From contig SPDT01000001.1 in assembly GCA_008477525.1 (NCBI GenBank), positions 2,604,001 through 2,668,000 on the forward strand: a stretch of 64,000 bases of DNA. The letters are read 5' to 3'. A program made the position numbers and the translations under genes. The DNA is from Hypomyces perniciosus (taxonomy: Eukaryota > Ascomycota > Sordariomycetes > Hypocreales > Hypocreaceae). Every line of letters begins with the position of its first letter. The first letter of the stretch is position 1. Of this stretch, positions 23,601-36,605 are shown one piece after another. The notes under the pieces are model-generated. The model had not been told where the DNA came from and ran no database searches. It was given only the letters and a program-made list of their open reading frames with translations.

Positions 23601-23658
23601 ATCTTCCGTGACAAAACGAACCCGCATTCTTTCATACCCGCCGAATCCATCCATCTCC
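20640..23658. other. Divergent spacer between the PHO80-like gene and the GID5-like gene
   Basis: This 3 kb divergent intergenic region holds both promoters, the AGAGC microsatellite, an AAGACC-type hexamer repeat near 21186-21216, pyrimidine tracts, and five copies of the TACGGAGTA/TACTCCGTA 9-mer (21573, 22320, 22500, 22541, 22633). No protein or RNA gene was recognised. The ORF over 20633-21112 encodes repeat translation products. Confidence 0.5.
20778..20827. repeat. (AGAGC)10 pentanucleotide microsatellite
   Basis: Ten perfect AGAGC units lie 139-188 bp upstream of the chosen start of the PHO80-like gene, probably in its 5' UTR or core promoter. Because 5 is not a multiple of 3, length changes would shift any frame reading through it. 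Next to it, at about 20850-20915, are GAGGAA- and GTAGCA-type imperfect repeats. Confidence 0.9.
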
Positions 23659-26600
23659 ATGGCCCGCCCCCAGAGCTCCCCGATCCTCGCTCAGCTGCGG
23701 AACGCCAAGACATACCCAGAGCAGACAGAGGCCTTGCAAGCCCTCAAGAACGAAATCGTTGGACATGTTCAGAAGAAGGAGGCATGGGTTAGCTTGGGAG
23801 TGCTGGAGCCTATTGTGGGGGTTCTGTCATCCGCTCGCTCCACTGCCAAGTCGAGTGTTAAAGATGCTCGCCTCCAGCTGGCTGTACGGCCCCTCTCCGA
23901 AGAAGACGGGATGAGGCTGCAAGCTTTGGAGCTCATTGCAAGCTTCGCCAAGGGTACGTCCCTCATCAATCAACCGCCGTTTTTTCTCCAGCGGTGATTA
24001 ACTGGATAATCGTGTTGTAGGAGGTCCTCCCTTTCTACAGCCGCTGCATGCCTCACGAGCGCTTCCGGCCGTCCTCACATGTATATCCCCGAGCGCAAAT
24101 CCTCCTCAAATCGTCGTTGCTGCCCTCAAGGCCCTCGCGGATATTGCTGATGCGTCGGCCCTGGCGCTTCCGTCATCACCGCTCGATATCAAAACTCTGG
24201 CGGATAACATCTTCGCCTCCTCGCAGCATCTCGAGTCGCTGTGTTTGATGTTTTCTAGCACGTCGTCCAAGTATCATCAGCAGTTCCAAATAGCGCTTGC
24301 TTCTGACTTGATATGCCGCCTGTGTCGAGAGGAGCGACATCAACATGCCCTGGCAACCTCTGGTGTTCTGGACATGCTAGCCGTGCAGCTAGCCAGTTTC
24401 GTGGTGGCTCAAGGTCATGCTGTGCCAGGAGCTGAGGAGTTGGCCTACAGCGACGGGCTGTTCGAAGTAATCCCTGACCCAGCTCACCCGTGTGCCAAGG
24501 TTGGGCCTATACTCGACGCCATTGCAACCATTCTTGGCGATTCGAAATATCGAGCAACAAGACTTGTCAAGTCCCCGGCCATTCTTGCTATCTTCCCCTC
24601 CATCAAGTTCGAGCCATCCGCAGAAGTAACCGCGTCCAGAAAAAGCTCAGAGCTTATTGGACTGGGCGGTTCAAGACACCAAAACGTTACCGCCATGGAG
24701 TATTTGCTACCGGCAGTACCGCCCATACCTCGCTCTAGGAAAGGCGTACCACCCCCTCAAACCTCCATCAATACCTCGGGGCGATCCGATGCACAGACGT
24801 CAAGTCGGGCCCCTTCCGCTAAAATCGGCTCTTCTGTATGGGACTCGTCAAATCTTCAGACTTTTGGCCACAATGGCGATAGCGCAGACGAAATAGAGAG
24901 TCCCCTCATCCCTTGGCTCCTTCTCCAGGCGCGGTCGTCACAAGGCTATGAACGGCTTATGGCAACAGCTGTCCTTGTTGCCCTTTTCAAGGCGGGTTTA
25001 GGGAGAAAGGTGAAGAGGGAGGCAAGCCTTGCGCTGCTTATCGTGCCAATACTCGTGGAGTTGATATACATCAACGACAAGGATGGTCACGAGACAAATT
25101 GTCTAATGGATCCAACACAATCCCTCATCCTGGAAAGAGCGCCGGCAGTGTTGGCACGTCTAATCACTGATAGCGAATTTCTCCAAAAATCCGCCTTTGA
25201 GTGCTCTGCCGCCCAAATCTTGACCAAACTCTTGAAACGCGCTTACCAACCCGTCCCAGCCCTTGAGCAGTCCAAATCATGGTCACCTCAGCCCGATACA
25301 ACCATGGATGTTGAGGATTCTTCCACAGTCTCGCAGTTGGGTCAAGGGGGCCAAAATCCTCTTCTAGTCCACCGCCTGAGGCTACGAGAGTCGGCCCTCA
25401 AAGCCATTGGCGCCCTGGCCTCTGGCAAGGAGGATTATAGGAAGGCCCTCGTTCTGGAAGATTTTGTTCCTTTCGTGGTTGAATCTCTGAGTGAGTTTCC
25501 AAGGAAACCTCGGCAGATCAAGGATCGGCCAAAGGACAAGCCCAGTGGGGAATCCAATCCCCAAGCAAGCCCGGCAATAGGCTATGGTACCAACCCCTTA
25601 TCAGTCATCATTGCCGGGTGCCATGTTGTGAGGATGCTGGCACGCTCCATCAACATCCTGCGAACATGTTTGGTAGATCATGCGGTCGCCCTGCCTATCT
25701 TCCGGTACCTGAAACATCCAGATGTAAACGTCCAGATTGCGGCCACGGCCACCATCTGCAACTTGGTCGTAGAGGTCAGCCCTGTTCGCGAGGTCGGTCC
25801 CCCCTCCCCCTTTACACCCTGTGTTTCTTACTTGCAGAGGTCAGCGTGACACTAACCCATGACAGCTCTTGGCCGAAAATGGTGTGATGAAGATTCTTTG
25901 CGAACATGCCCACTCAGAGAATCCAGCCCTGCGACTCAATGCTTTATGGGCCCTGAAGCATTTTGTGGTTGCTGTGAGCCCTGAGCTGAAAAGAGCCTGT
26001 CTGGAGCAACTTGGGCCTGGGTGGCTGGTGCAACTCATCTGTGATGATAGCCAGGATGCAGCGTTATACAACGCGTCATCTAAGCAGTCTCCTGGAGATG
26101 ATGGGGATGAGGAAATGGATGCACCATCGTCTGACGAACCATTTCGCTGGCTTTACGCAGCAAATGGTTGTCTACGGGAGCTGGATGCCTCACGCTCCAC
26201 CAGACTGCGTCAGGCAGAGGATAGGCTTGCCTCACTACGAGAGTCTGAGCTCAACCCGGTTCGGAGAGCCCGAAACGACGATGTTGCCATTCAAGAGCAG
26301 GGCCTGGACTTTATTCGAAATCTGATCGGGCCGGGGTCGGGGATAAAAGCAGATTCGCCATGTGAAACGACAGATATGATTGACTACCTATTCAGTACTC
26401 TTGGCCAGGAGAGATTCTTCGAGATATTGGCCTCGAAGCTGCGGGCCAGGGTGCTACATCCTTTCTCTCGACGAACTTACACGTCAGGGCGGGAGACCAG
26501 GGTTCTCCATCCTCACGCAAAGATCATTGAAGCCGTCATCCTCCTCCTTGTTCATATCGCCGCTAGCATCTCCCGGCATCGGCAGCTGGTTGTTGCGCAG

Positions 26601-26861
26601 ACAGAGCTTCTCAAGCTACTCTGCCAGCAAGCCAGTAGCAAGGATAAGGAAGTGCGGGTGGCCTTGTGTCATATGGTTATCAACCTCACTGAGCAGGAAG
26701 AAGACGGTGAGATGCAGGCTTGTTCACAGAGGGCGCGTGAGCTACAGAAGTTGGGCTTTCAGACTAAGATGGAGACCATGGTGAAGCAAGACAGGGACTT
26801 GGATGTAAAGGAGCGTGCTAGGACTGCGGTATACCAACTAGAACATGCCGCTGCTTACTAG
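23659..26861 (+). CDS. GID5: Armadillo-repeat protein, GID ubiquitin ligase subunit GID5/VID28 (ARMC8) homologue
   Basis: The 1,020-residue protein is an all-helical armadillo solenoid resembling ARMC8/Vid28, the scaffold subunit that links substrate receptors to the GID (CTLH) ubiquitin ligase, which degrades gluconeogenic enzymes in yeast. Exons are 23659..23953, 24021..25792 and 25866..26861, with introns of 67 and 73 nt. The second donor is the weak GTCGGT, but the join (VSPVRE to LLAENGVMK) is in frame. Recognisable ARM-type helices include LRNAKTYPEQTEALQALKNE, RLQALELIASFAKG, VVAALKALADIADASALALP, LRESALKAIGALASGKEDYR, VNVQIAATATICNLVVEVSP and ENPALRLNALWALKHFVVAV. A disordered insert occurs near residues 330-400. 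An in-frame ATG 51 nt upstream (23608) would add 17 residues. Another ARM-repeat family is the main alternative. Confidence 0.7.
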
Positions 26862-29800
26862 GTTTAGTATGCTGTTGGGGGGGCATGTATGGTAGGTAGT
26901 ATTGTGTGTATTGTATGGCGATGGGTATGCTGACGGATGACCCTCAGCGTGGATTTGGCTTGTTACTTGGTTTCATGCTTTAGCCAATGAAAAAAAAACG
27001 ATATGAATAATTTACGATGACATTGTCTATTTCCTTATGCTTCTTGGGCGTCAGTTGCATTTTGGTTTTTGCTTGTGAAGTTGATATTGGTGATGGTCTA
27101 AGGAGAGTGATTATGCCCGACAAAGCTATATACCAACTGAATTTGCATCTACCAACCAATTAATACACATGATTTGCTTACACACTGCCTAGATTAACTA
27201 TCTTATATCCCTATTTACTCATAATCCAGCATGCTTTGCTTTGAGAGTCGTGTACTTGCTAATTCTGCGACAAGTGTGGCTGTGGGTTGGTTACCCTATA
27301 CATTTCCTTTTTTTTCTTACCCGAACCCGATGAAATTCGGACAAACAAGCCCGCCCACTCTTGATCACCCCACGAAGATATATCAAAAACAATTATTTCG
27401 TGGGGTATTTTGTTGGTTTGTTTGTTTATTGCTGCTGTGCGTGTTGGTGAAGAGTTTCGGTTGTAGGGCTACGGAACGTCGTTGGTGGGTTTTGTCACAA
27501 GGACCTACGAAACGCCTCTATAATATGGTAGTGATATCACTGTAAGGAACTAATTTATCATGAATTATACACTTTGCATGTATGAAGAGCATGTAGCTCG
27601 AGAAACCGTCCAACAGATATGCCGCCATGTGCAGCATTGATATGATGATCAAAATAGCCATGATCCAATTATCCAGGGAAGAATAGCAAATCCCCGCCTT
27701 GTAGGACATAGGCAGCCATCTACTTATCGAGACAGCCCTACGAAGCCCATGTCTACCGGGGCATGTATGTCCATTCCCTGGATGTGGTCACCACCTACCG
27801 ACATATGCACAATCACACACACCTCCAATGGATGCTAAATAAATGCCATGCACCCAACGGCCTGAGACTCGGCGAAGGAGGGTTGAGACCGGCGTGGCCA
27901 TGTAGCAGCTCAGTAAGTGAAGGGGAGGGGAGGATCGCAAACATGCCCATCACACATTTCCTATGTGCGTGCCAGATGTAGGCAAGGGATGTGATCGAAG
28001 TACAGAGCAACAGTACTAGTATAAAAAATGAAGGGTGTGAAACAACGGGAGGAAACGCGTGTGTTGCAGTTTGCCCTTCAACTGGAAGCTCGTGGTTCCG
28101 AACAATGAATGAGTCGGCGTTTCTGCCTCCCTCTTTAACGTCTCTTTGAATCCGAGAAGAATCCCGCCAAGAGGTATGATTGTGTCTCAAGCTAGTTCAC
28201 CGAGGGTCCAGCCACGATCTTCAGAAGGGACCAGTATCCGCACATGTGAATGAGGGAGTTATGGATATCCCGTGACCCGGTCTGGTTGTACGAAGTAGTA
28301 TCGTGCTTTTTGCTCATCATTCTAGGCTCCGGCCATACTCAAGTACTGTTTGTACACCGACATCGGATGGTATCCTCGCCCTGTGCTTGCGAGCCGTCTC
28401 CTGTCCCATGTAGCGCAGCAGCAGCAGTAGTAATAGCCTTCATCTGAGGAAGCTTGATGTGTGATTGATTAATTTTTTTTCTCTCCAAGCCACCACCGCC
28501 AGCACCCTTCACAAAAAGAAAGAAGCACGGGAAACCTGCTGGATGAACCCGCACTACACCGAGACATGCATTGGTGGCGGCGGTATGGTACAGTCCACTA
28601 TCAGTTCGACCAATGCTTCGCCGCATTTCCAGCGAATAAGAGGAGAGGCTTGTTTGTTTGTCTAGCCAAGCCCTCGATTTGTACTCCGTATTTATGAACC
28701 ACTCAATACCACGTGGGTATTGGGGGAAAGCAAGGATCGTCGAAACTGATTCCTCCCCCCCTCTGGCTGTCTTTCAAGTACTCGTACCTCGTACATAGTA
28801 GCCCATTGCCAATGGGAGCTGGATTCGAGGGTGTACCGGAGCGCTTTTTCCGTCATGAATACATTGAATGTGTACTCCGTAGGGTTGAACGATCGCCCCT
28901 TCTCACGAAGCCATTTAGATCGGAAGCACCATGAATGTCGGATATGGATCCTAGATGATGAAGTCAATGGTGAAATGATGGTTAGGTGATACAGTAGCTC
29001 CGACTGAAAGAACATTGAGGATGAATTCTGAAAGTCAATAGTCCAAGTTTTGCCAGATCATTAACGACCTGCGTGTGACAATCTGCACACCCAGTAGGTA
29101 ACTCGAGCCAAAAGCAAATATTGAAACAGCGTCCAGGGCCATATTTTCCTTTCTTGGCCAGCCAAACTGGGCAACAAAATGGACGGCTTGATTCGACATG
29201 ACGGACCAACGCTTAATCCAGTATTTGTCAGTATGGAGTACCTAATCGTAGTACTTGAATGGGCACTAACGGTTTTGCCCGGTGTACGGAGTACGTGACA
29301 GACAGGCAGCAGTCGAAATCAAGCCGCGCTGCAGACTGGCGAACAGCGAAAAACCATCATCGCAATTAACTCGACCGGCTGATCCGATCTTAGTGTTGAC
29401 GAGAACACTCGGCGACGTATGTCGATCATGGAAGCTAAGAGGAGATTGGAAGAGGACTGCTCTGGAGACGATGGAGATCCTCGGACCGATCGTGGGATGA
29501 AGCCGCTTGGCACGATAAAAAGCTGATGACCAACGTCCAGTCTCATTGGTTTCCATGGGATGGCGCAAAAAGCGTCGTGCCACCAAACGTTAATAAAAAG
29601 GTGATTCTTAATGGGTAATGAGTCCACATTCTGTTGCAATCGGACAAATGAGAGTCCCTCTGTTGGTTGCTAGTACATAGTAGCAATAATAATAGTCATG
29701 CTCCGTCTTGGTGTACAGAACCTACCGGCGACTCGGTTGTCGGTGCTTGCAGGACCTTTGTGACGGACCAAGGATCGCAAATGAAGATGGCATGAAGCTG

Positions 29801-32800
29801 TTGGCTTGGCGGTGCTCATGGAAAACAACACTGCACCCTCCCCTCCTCTCCCGCAGGCCATGTGGTGTTGGCAGCACTTCCCAATGGAATGTTCAACAAC
29901 CGAAAGCAAATCCGTGGACTCGGTAATATCGTCACTCCACGCAGATAACCGGGTGCCTTTACCTTGGAGTCGGGACGGTGACCAGGCCCTCGTTTGACGT
30001 ATGTACATGAAAACCGAAAGGCAGACGAAACTGAATTGCTTGCAGCGATTGTACCTGTACTCGTACAATAGTCGTACCCAACGAGCAGGTGATTAGTACA
30101 TACTAGTAGAAGTAGTACTTCGTAGCTGAACCACTACAAGTATAGTAATTTTGAGTTGGGTCGAAAAGGCGCCAACTTGCCTTGCTTTACTTCGTAGAGG
30201 CTTGGAGATGGATGCAAAAGCGTTTGGTGACATATGTACGTATGCATTATTAGATGAGACAAGCGGCGGCTGGTAGAGCAGAACCTGGTCAGAGAAGAAT
30301 ATTTCCCGTGAATTGCTGGCACAGCCCATCATGTATTTCGTGTGCATTTTCTGCTTGGCATTCGGGACACGAGATTTCTTGTGCATTAATTAATATTGCA
30401 AGTACCGGCCTTGGACGTCGACTTGCAGCGAAGCACAGGCCGTTCCACGAACAGGGATCGTTCCATCGAACCCCAACGGCTGCAGCTCAGAGCAAACATC
30501 AACAAGGGTCCGAAACTCAAATGCTGCATGCAGACTTGACTCCTTGCACAAGAGTGGGGGGAGATTGACTCCTTTGCTGTGGGGAGAGACGAAAGAGGAA
30601 CGAGACCGAACAGGCCGCGGCTAGGAGATCGGGGATGGCAACTGCGTGCAGCCGGCCAACGCTGATAGGTCGAGAACTGGGGCGTGTGTCGTGAGATGGG
30701 GTGGCATGGCTTGTGGAGGCGACGGCGCGTGCTTCGTAGACGAGGCTAAAACGAAGGTTGATCTCGGCCGAAGCGCCGATTCGGGCTGCTAAGGTTTACC
30801 CAAAGCTGTCGTGGCGTCTACTCTGTAGAAGCTGGAGGATCCATCGAACGTCCAAGGAAGATGCGAAGAATAAAAAAGTTCTTCGCTTTGCGCGTATGAG
30901 TGCTCCGTACGGAGTACTCGTAGTAGTAGGAGAATACGAGGCGATGGGAGAGGTGGGAAAGGGGAAAGAGACTGCCGCCTTGCGGAGTATTTTTCGGGGA
31001 AACAGTTGTCCGCCCTCCGTAGACACAGTGCAACAGCCAGCCGCTTCACCACAAAGACTGTTGGTAGGTACTGTTCTTCGTACGTATATTGCCTCGCTTG
31101 CGTCAGGTACTCTCAACTCGCACACAGTACGAGGACACACTCGCACCTCAAACAGTATTTTCACCCACGTGTGCTCAAGTTTCAAATCAAGCATACCAAG
31201 TACTCGAAGTACTACGAAGTAGCTCCGCGCATCCTACGATTCTTGACGCCGCCCAAATGTCTCAGATTCTGACTCGGGACAGGACAACTTCGGACAGGCT
31301 ACAGAACCGATCAGTACTCGTTGAAGACGACTCGCCTGTCTCAGCCGTCTCCTAGCGCGGCCTCCAGCATTTAGGCTTTGTTCAAGGCGCTCACACAGCT
31401 CGACCACGCGTGGCTCCAGCTGTGATGCTGGAAAGTTTAACACGGCTTGCTTTTCCACGGTTGACGGTCGAGTTTCAAATGCACTGAAAATCTGCAACCT
31501 AACCCGCTATAAAGGAGAAGAAGAAAACCGCAGATGACTGCTTTGAGTGCTGCTGATGCCCGTGCCAGTGACTGCCAAAGCCAGCACTGAGAGGGGAACG
31601 ATCCGCACTCCAATACTACCAGACATCTGCCGCACAGTTCCCGGTTCCCGTGCTGGCTGCCCAAAAGGAGCAACGCCACACTGTACCGTTGTCTCTGCAC
31701 GGATGAAAGCAAAGCGGAGGAGACAAGAAAGAACTGGTACTCGTAGTTTGCAGCTGTGGCGGCGTCCATGGGCTTGGGATTGGGTAGGCGACACGGACCA
31801 GCAGCCCACACGGCTTTTGCGAGCTGCAAATTGAACTGGGCTTGGCTGGTTCTGCGCGACGCTAGAGAAACGCCTCTCCCAGTGAACGTTGCACACGCAG
31901 CTCACACGGCGCCCGCCCGCCCATTTCGTAGATGAATGGTACGAGGTACTCGGCCACACACATCAAGATGACAACGGCTGGCGGCTGTTTATGGCACGAA
32001 GCAGGTAAGCAGGGAGGTCGAGTGAGCGAAAACGGCCGCAATAACACGACGTTGATCAACCCACCCGCCCCCAAAGATGCCGGAGGGGGGGACGGGAGTT
32101 GGGAGCAAGAGCGGCACAACATGGGTGTCTGTCATCTTGCACAACAACTTATGCCGTGTGCGCATGACGGTAGTCGTACACGGTGGAATTTGGAGGGAGC
32201 TGCCTTGCATGCCACCTTGCCATTGACCAGTCGAAGCTGGCCATAGTATTGGCAATATTAATATATAAATACTATATATATGCGCCTACGGAGCATCGCC
32301 GCATGTTATGCGTATTCTCGCAAGGCTGGTGGACTAGCAGTCAACTCCTAAGAGTACTCGTAGGCCGGTTGAGATCAGTTCATCCGGCCAGAGCTAGCGG
32401 AAGGAAATGCGTTCAACCGTCAATCCACAACGGCTTTTTATGACAAGTCGGGTTCCACGATTCGGCATGGCAGGACAGAGACATACACTATGATCCACAT
32501 CAAGAACAACAGCTTGCTGGGCGATTTGTAAAGAGGGCCACAGCCAGCCAAGCTCTGTGAAGGACACTATTAATAAGAACGCACTGCTCGAGGCGAGATG
32601 ACTAGGCCGGTGATGTTCCGTAGGAGAGACCCAGGACGGGACGGCCGTCGCCTTTCTTGGCCCATGCGCACTGCAAGAGGGAGAGAGAAAAGAGCCAAAA
32701 GAGACAATAACGCCTGAGACGCAAGTGACGAGATATTGGGATTGGATGCAGCAGCCTGGAGGTTCTCTCTGCTGCTCCACGGGGCGTCGTCAGAAATAGC

Positions 32801-33233
32801 CTAGGGCATTTTCTCCAAACAATTTTCCTGGTCATCGGTCGCTCTGGATTGCTGGATTCTGATGTCGTGTCGCCTTGGGGCCGGTAAAACCACGCACACC
32901 ATTCCCTTGGGTCTTCTCTTCATGCCAGCCTCCAGCCTCCAGGCCCTTGGTTCGCTTCAGCTGTCACAATGGTTCCCAACTTTTGTCACCACAAGCTCCA
33001 ACCAACACAAGGCTTTCCCAGGCAAACGGGGTGTGAGTAATTGTGTGGGGGGTCCCATCAGCTTACCATGTCCACTCACGTCCATGAGCCGCCCTCCTTG
33101 TCCACCGGCGCAAAGGCCTCAGCCAGTCCCAGCGTGTCCCAGAAATGCCTTCCCAGAAAAGCCCTCTCAACACTGTACGAGCATTCGTACTCGTAGGCTG
33201 CGACACATCTCCTGTTGGCCAACCCTGACATCA

Positions 33234-33250
33234 CCCCCCCCCCCCCCCCC
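33234..33250 (+). repeat. C17 homopolymer
   Basis: A run of 17 cytosines (preceded by CA) lies in the spacer upstream of veA. Its length is uncertain in any assembly because such runs are error-prone. Confidence 0.8.
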
Positions 33251-34621
33251 ACACCTTGGGCCGGTCTTTTATCCCCTGGCTTGGATTAGCCTTTCTCTTC
33301 GTAGTCTTCGTGGGCTCTTATTTTTTTTCTACGAGTATCTGATGTTGACGGAGGATGGCCGGTGGGAGGGCTATGCGAAGAGGTAGCTCTGTGCCGCGGA
33401 TCAATTCTTGTTTCGGCGAGGCGACAGGCAGTGGCGTGCTTCTGGTGCTGCGTCTGCTGCGTCTTCTGGGACCAGTAGAAGGAGCGGACAGCTTGGCCGA
33501 GTTGCTGCAACGGGGCCGTCATATGTAATGCATCATGCAGTTCGCTGCGTGTGATAGGAGTTGATGATGTCCATAGACAGTATCTGCTTGTACTCGTAGT
33601 AGTAGTACTACTGGCAGGATGAGCAACGAGTTGTGCACACATAAGCACTTGATTATGGATAAGGGTTGTGCTGTGCAACTGTGCAAGCCGTGTGAGTGAT
33701 GGCCTGGCCCTGGTCTTTCCCCCATGCCCATGCCTATGCCTATCTATACCCATGTCTAAGCGACCAACTTTTCTTTCCTTTTTGCACCACTTCATCCCGA
33801 CAACCCTGGACCCTGGTCCATGACCCTTGGTCTCCTCCGCCTGACTCGGAGCGCCTATGCTTGGCATTTTGCCGCCCTCCCTCCATCGAATTTGCCATCA
33901 GGCTCTGGCTGGCATTCCATCTTCCTTGTACGGAGTATGTACGGAGTACATAGTACTACTCGTACGGAGCATCTCTTTCTCGGTCGAATTGCCTGGTGAC
34001 CGGGTCCTTGGATCACATCAGGTGCCCGAGACCAGGAAGACCAGCCAGACAGACGGCCTCTCTGCTTCATCACCATCGTGGCCATCAGATTGCAACCTCG
34101 TCCTGTTACCACCACTGCCACTGCCACTGCCACTGCCGAAAGCCCGGCACACAACAGTTCTCATACTACTGCTACCGGATTGCGTCCGTCCATCATATCG
34201 TCCGCACACACCCACCCCGGACCGCCAAACTGGGGACGATACGATCCTCCCCCGTACATCCTTGCCAGTCTCTCTCTAATCGCGCCCCTTCGCGCCTCGG
34301 CCCAGGCTTACCTCTTTTGCGCTGGCGAATCCTGAGCCCGTAGGCTTACCCTCAGCTGCGACCCACTGTCCATTAGTCCCAGATTCCCGGGGCCTCCTCC
34401 TGCGCACAGTCAGTCACACCACACCCTCCAGTGGTTCCAGTCGTCTGTCTGCCCAGCCAACTTCTACCACCACGGTCGCACGTCCACCCCATTCGTCCCG
34501 TTCCTCGTTGGTTTCTTTCTCTTCCAACATCTTCGACAACGACCCCACGACAATCCTGGGTCTCGACGGTTACTCGAACGACTCTCTTTAATCGTCATCA
34601 TCCGATTACTACAGCTCTCAT

Positions 34622-34678
34622 ATGGTGACGACAACGGTCGACTTGTTGATTTGTTCATCTTCAGCTTGGTCTTTGTAG
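34622..34678 (+). other. Short upstream ORF in the probable veA leader
   Basis: ATG at 34622 opens an 18-codon frame, MVTTTVDLLICSSSAWSL, ending in TAG at 34676-34678, about 255 nt before the veA ATG. A GTAAGT at 34738 and a pyrimidine-rich CAG near 34800 could bound a leader intron downstream of it. If that intron is not removed, a second upstream frame from an ATG near 34782 would overlap the veA start. Whether the mRNA includes these is unknown. Confidence 0.35.
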
Positions 34679-34933
34679 GGGGCTACCGCCTCCCTTTGCG
34701 GTTGACCGTGTCTCGAGTCCCGACTCGCAACCACGGGGTAAGTGGACCACCATTGTCACAACACCCCCATTGCAACGTATGTTGCCTTCGGTTCCCTTCC
34801 AGGCCCCATCAATCTCGAGAGACAGTTGGGTTGAGCTTTTGAGAAAAGCTAACCATCCGTTCCAATCAGCCTGGTCACCACCAGTGTATTCGACGTTCAT
34901 TCACACCCAGTACGACATACGTTTCGCGACGCA

Positions 34934-36605
34934 ATGGCGACCCCGTCCTCCATAATCTCGTCCGCTTCGCGGGATACAGTCCAGCGCATTCACCGCGTCA
35001 CCCGAGAAAACCGCTCCCTATGGTACCAATTGACGGTGCTGCAACAACCAGAGCGAGCTCGCGCATGCGGCTCGGGGATGAAGGGTAAGATTTCAACATA
35101 TGGCAGAGAATGGCGATGCATATCGCCGTACACGATCGGTTTCTGACCTCAGTGCAGCCAACAGTGACAGACGACCTGTTGACCCACCTCCTGTTGTCGA
35201 GCTTCGCATCATTGAAGGTCCATCCGCGGACGAGGGCAAGGATATCACATTCGACTACAATGCCAATTTCTTTCTTTACGCCAGTCTGGAACATGCTCGA
35301 CCCGTGGCCCAAGGCCGTGTCCAGAACGGTGCTGCTAGCAACCCCCCGATTCTGACCGGTGTCCCAGCTTCCGGCATGGCTTACCTGGACCGACCTACCG
35401 AGGCTGGCTACTTCATCTTCCCCGATCTTTCTGTTCGACATGAGGGCTACTTCCGACTGTCTTTCAGCTTGTACGAAACTACCAAGGAGGAGAAGGATTT
35501 CGACCTGGAGCCCGTTGAGTCCGACTTGCCACCCGGCGTTGACTGGCGAATGGAGATCAAGACGCAAGCCTTCAACGTGTACAGCGCCAAGAAGTTCCCT
35601 GGCCTGATGGAGAGCACATCGCTAAGCAAGACGGTTGCGGATCAAGGATGCCGAGTCCGCATTCGCCGCGACGTTCGTATGAGGAAGCGTGACAGCAAGG
35701 CAAATGGCTATGATAGACGTGAGGACGATTATGCGCGCCGGAGGACAGTGACCCCAGCAGTCGAAGACCCTCATGGCCTGCGAGCCCGATCTCTCAGCAA
35801 TTCGACCGATCAGCGCATGCCTTACCCTGATCACCCAAGGAGGCCATCTATTGCTGATAGCTACCATGCCCCCCTGCCTCCTCCTCCTCCTCCTCCATCA
35901 TCTTACGATCATACACAATCTTCCGCTGCTCGTTCCATGCACCTTTCGTTCGGGGAAGCGAGTGCGAGTGCGCCCCCGCATCCGGCGTCCCGTCACTATG
36001 CACATGCACCGAGTGGATCGATGCCGCCAATATCGCCGGCTGGACCATATCCTTCGACGTCTCAGTCACCCTATGCCAAGCCGGACATGTCCTCGTACCC
36101 ATACGGCGTCCGAAGCACATCTCAGCATTGCCCATCGCCGGCCTTGTCTATTAAGCAGGATTACTATGACAACCGAGTATCAGGAGGAGGCTATGTTCCA
36201 TCTTCACCATCCATCTACTCATCAGTCGAGAGTCACTCTCGCGCGCCGTCTCACCCTCCTTATACCCCCGCGCCCATTGCAGCTCCACCCCCGCCCAGGA
36301 CACACATTCAATCCCACCCGTCTCTGGCACCGCTTAGGATTGCATCACTGGTGTCTCCCCTACCGCCAATCGAAGCCCAGACGGAGCTGCAACCGCCTCC
36401 CCTGCTGATGCCAACTGGGGCCAAGCGAAAACACGACAATGTCTTCTCCCAAAACAACAAACCGTTGCACAACGGGCAGCGACAGCTTGATCCGCATCAT
36501 GGCAATGGCTATCGTGGGATTACACCTGAGCCTGATCAGGGCATGTATTCTCGTGCAGACGGCCAGATTGGCGTTGTCACATTCAACCAGTACCAACACG
36601 TTTAA
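34934..36605 (+). CDS. veA: Velvet-complex regulator VeA
   Basis: VeA is the light-responsive bridging subunit of the velvet complex (VelB-VeA-LaeA), coordinating sexual or asexual development with secondary metabolism; it moves to the nucleus in the dark. Exons are 34934..35084 and 35158..36605, with a 73-nt intron (GTAAGA...GTGCAG), giving 532 residues. The velvet domain covers roughly residues 20-228: [40 protein letters not shown] (spanning the splice), [67 protein letters not shown] and [13 protein letters not shown]. The basic run after it could act in nuclear import. The C-terminal half is Pro/Ser/His-rich, includes a polyproline stretch and is presumably disordered; [10 protein letters not shown] near the end is another basic patch. 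The intron position and flanking residues match those of other fungal veA genes as I recall them. Confidence 0.95.

Larger units (their letters stand above)
26862..34933. other. 8 kb gene-free spacer upstream of veA
   Basis: Many overlapping ORFs occur on both strands, but none shows a domain, plausible splicing or protein-like composition. The stretch contains AT-rich pieces, six exact copies of the TACGGAGTA/TACTCCGTA 9-mer (28682, 28873, 29285, 30908, 33929, 33940), many TACTCGTA and TACGAAGTA variants, a C17 homopolymer (33234-33250) and the veA leader. A non-coding RNA is possible but cannot be seen by eye. Confidence 0.5.

Noticed and set aside
31437..31959. Overlapping minus-strand ORFs of 130 and 150 codons
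   Set aside because: Two frames are open over the same DNA without any recognisable motif, consistent with stop-poor GC-rich sequence.
33286..33867. 193-residue minus-strand ORF in the veA upstream spacer
   Set aside because: It has no domain, is low complexity, overlaps + strand ORFs of similar quality and has no conserved-looking segment.
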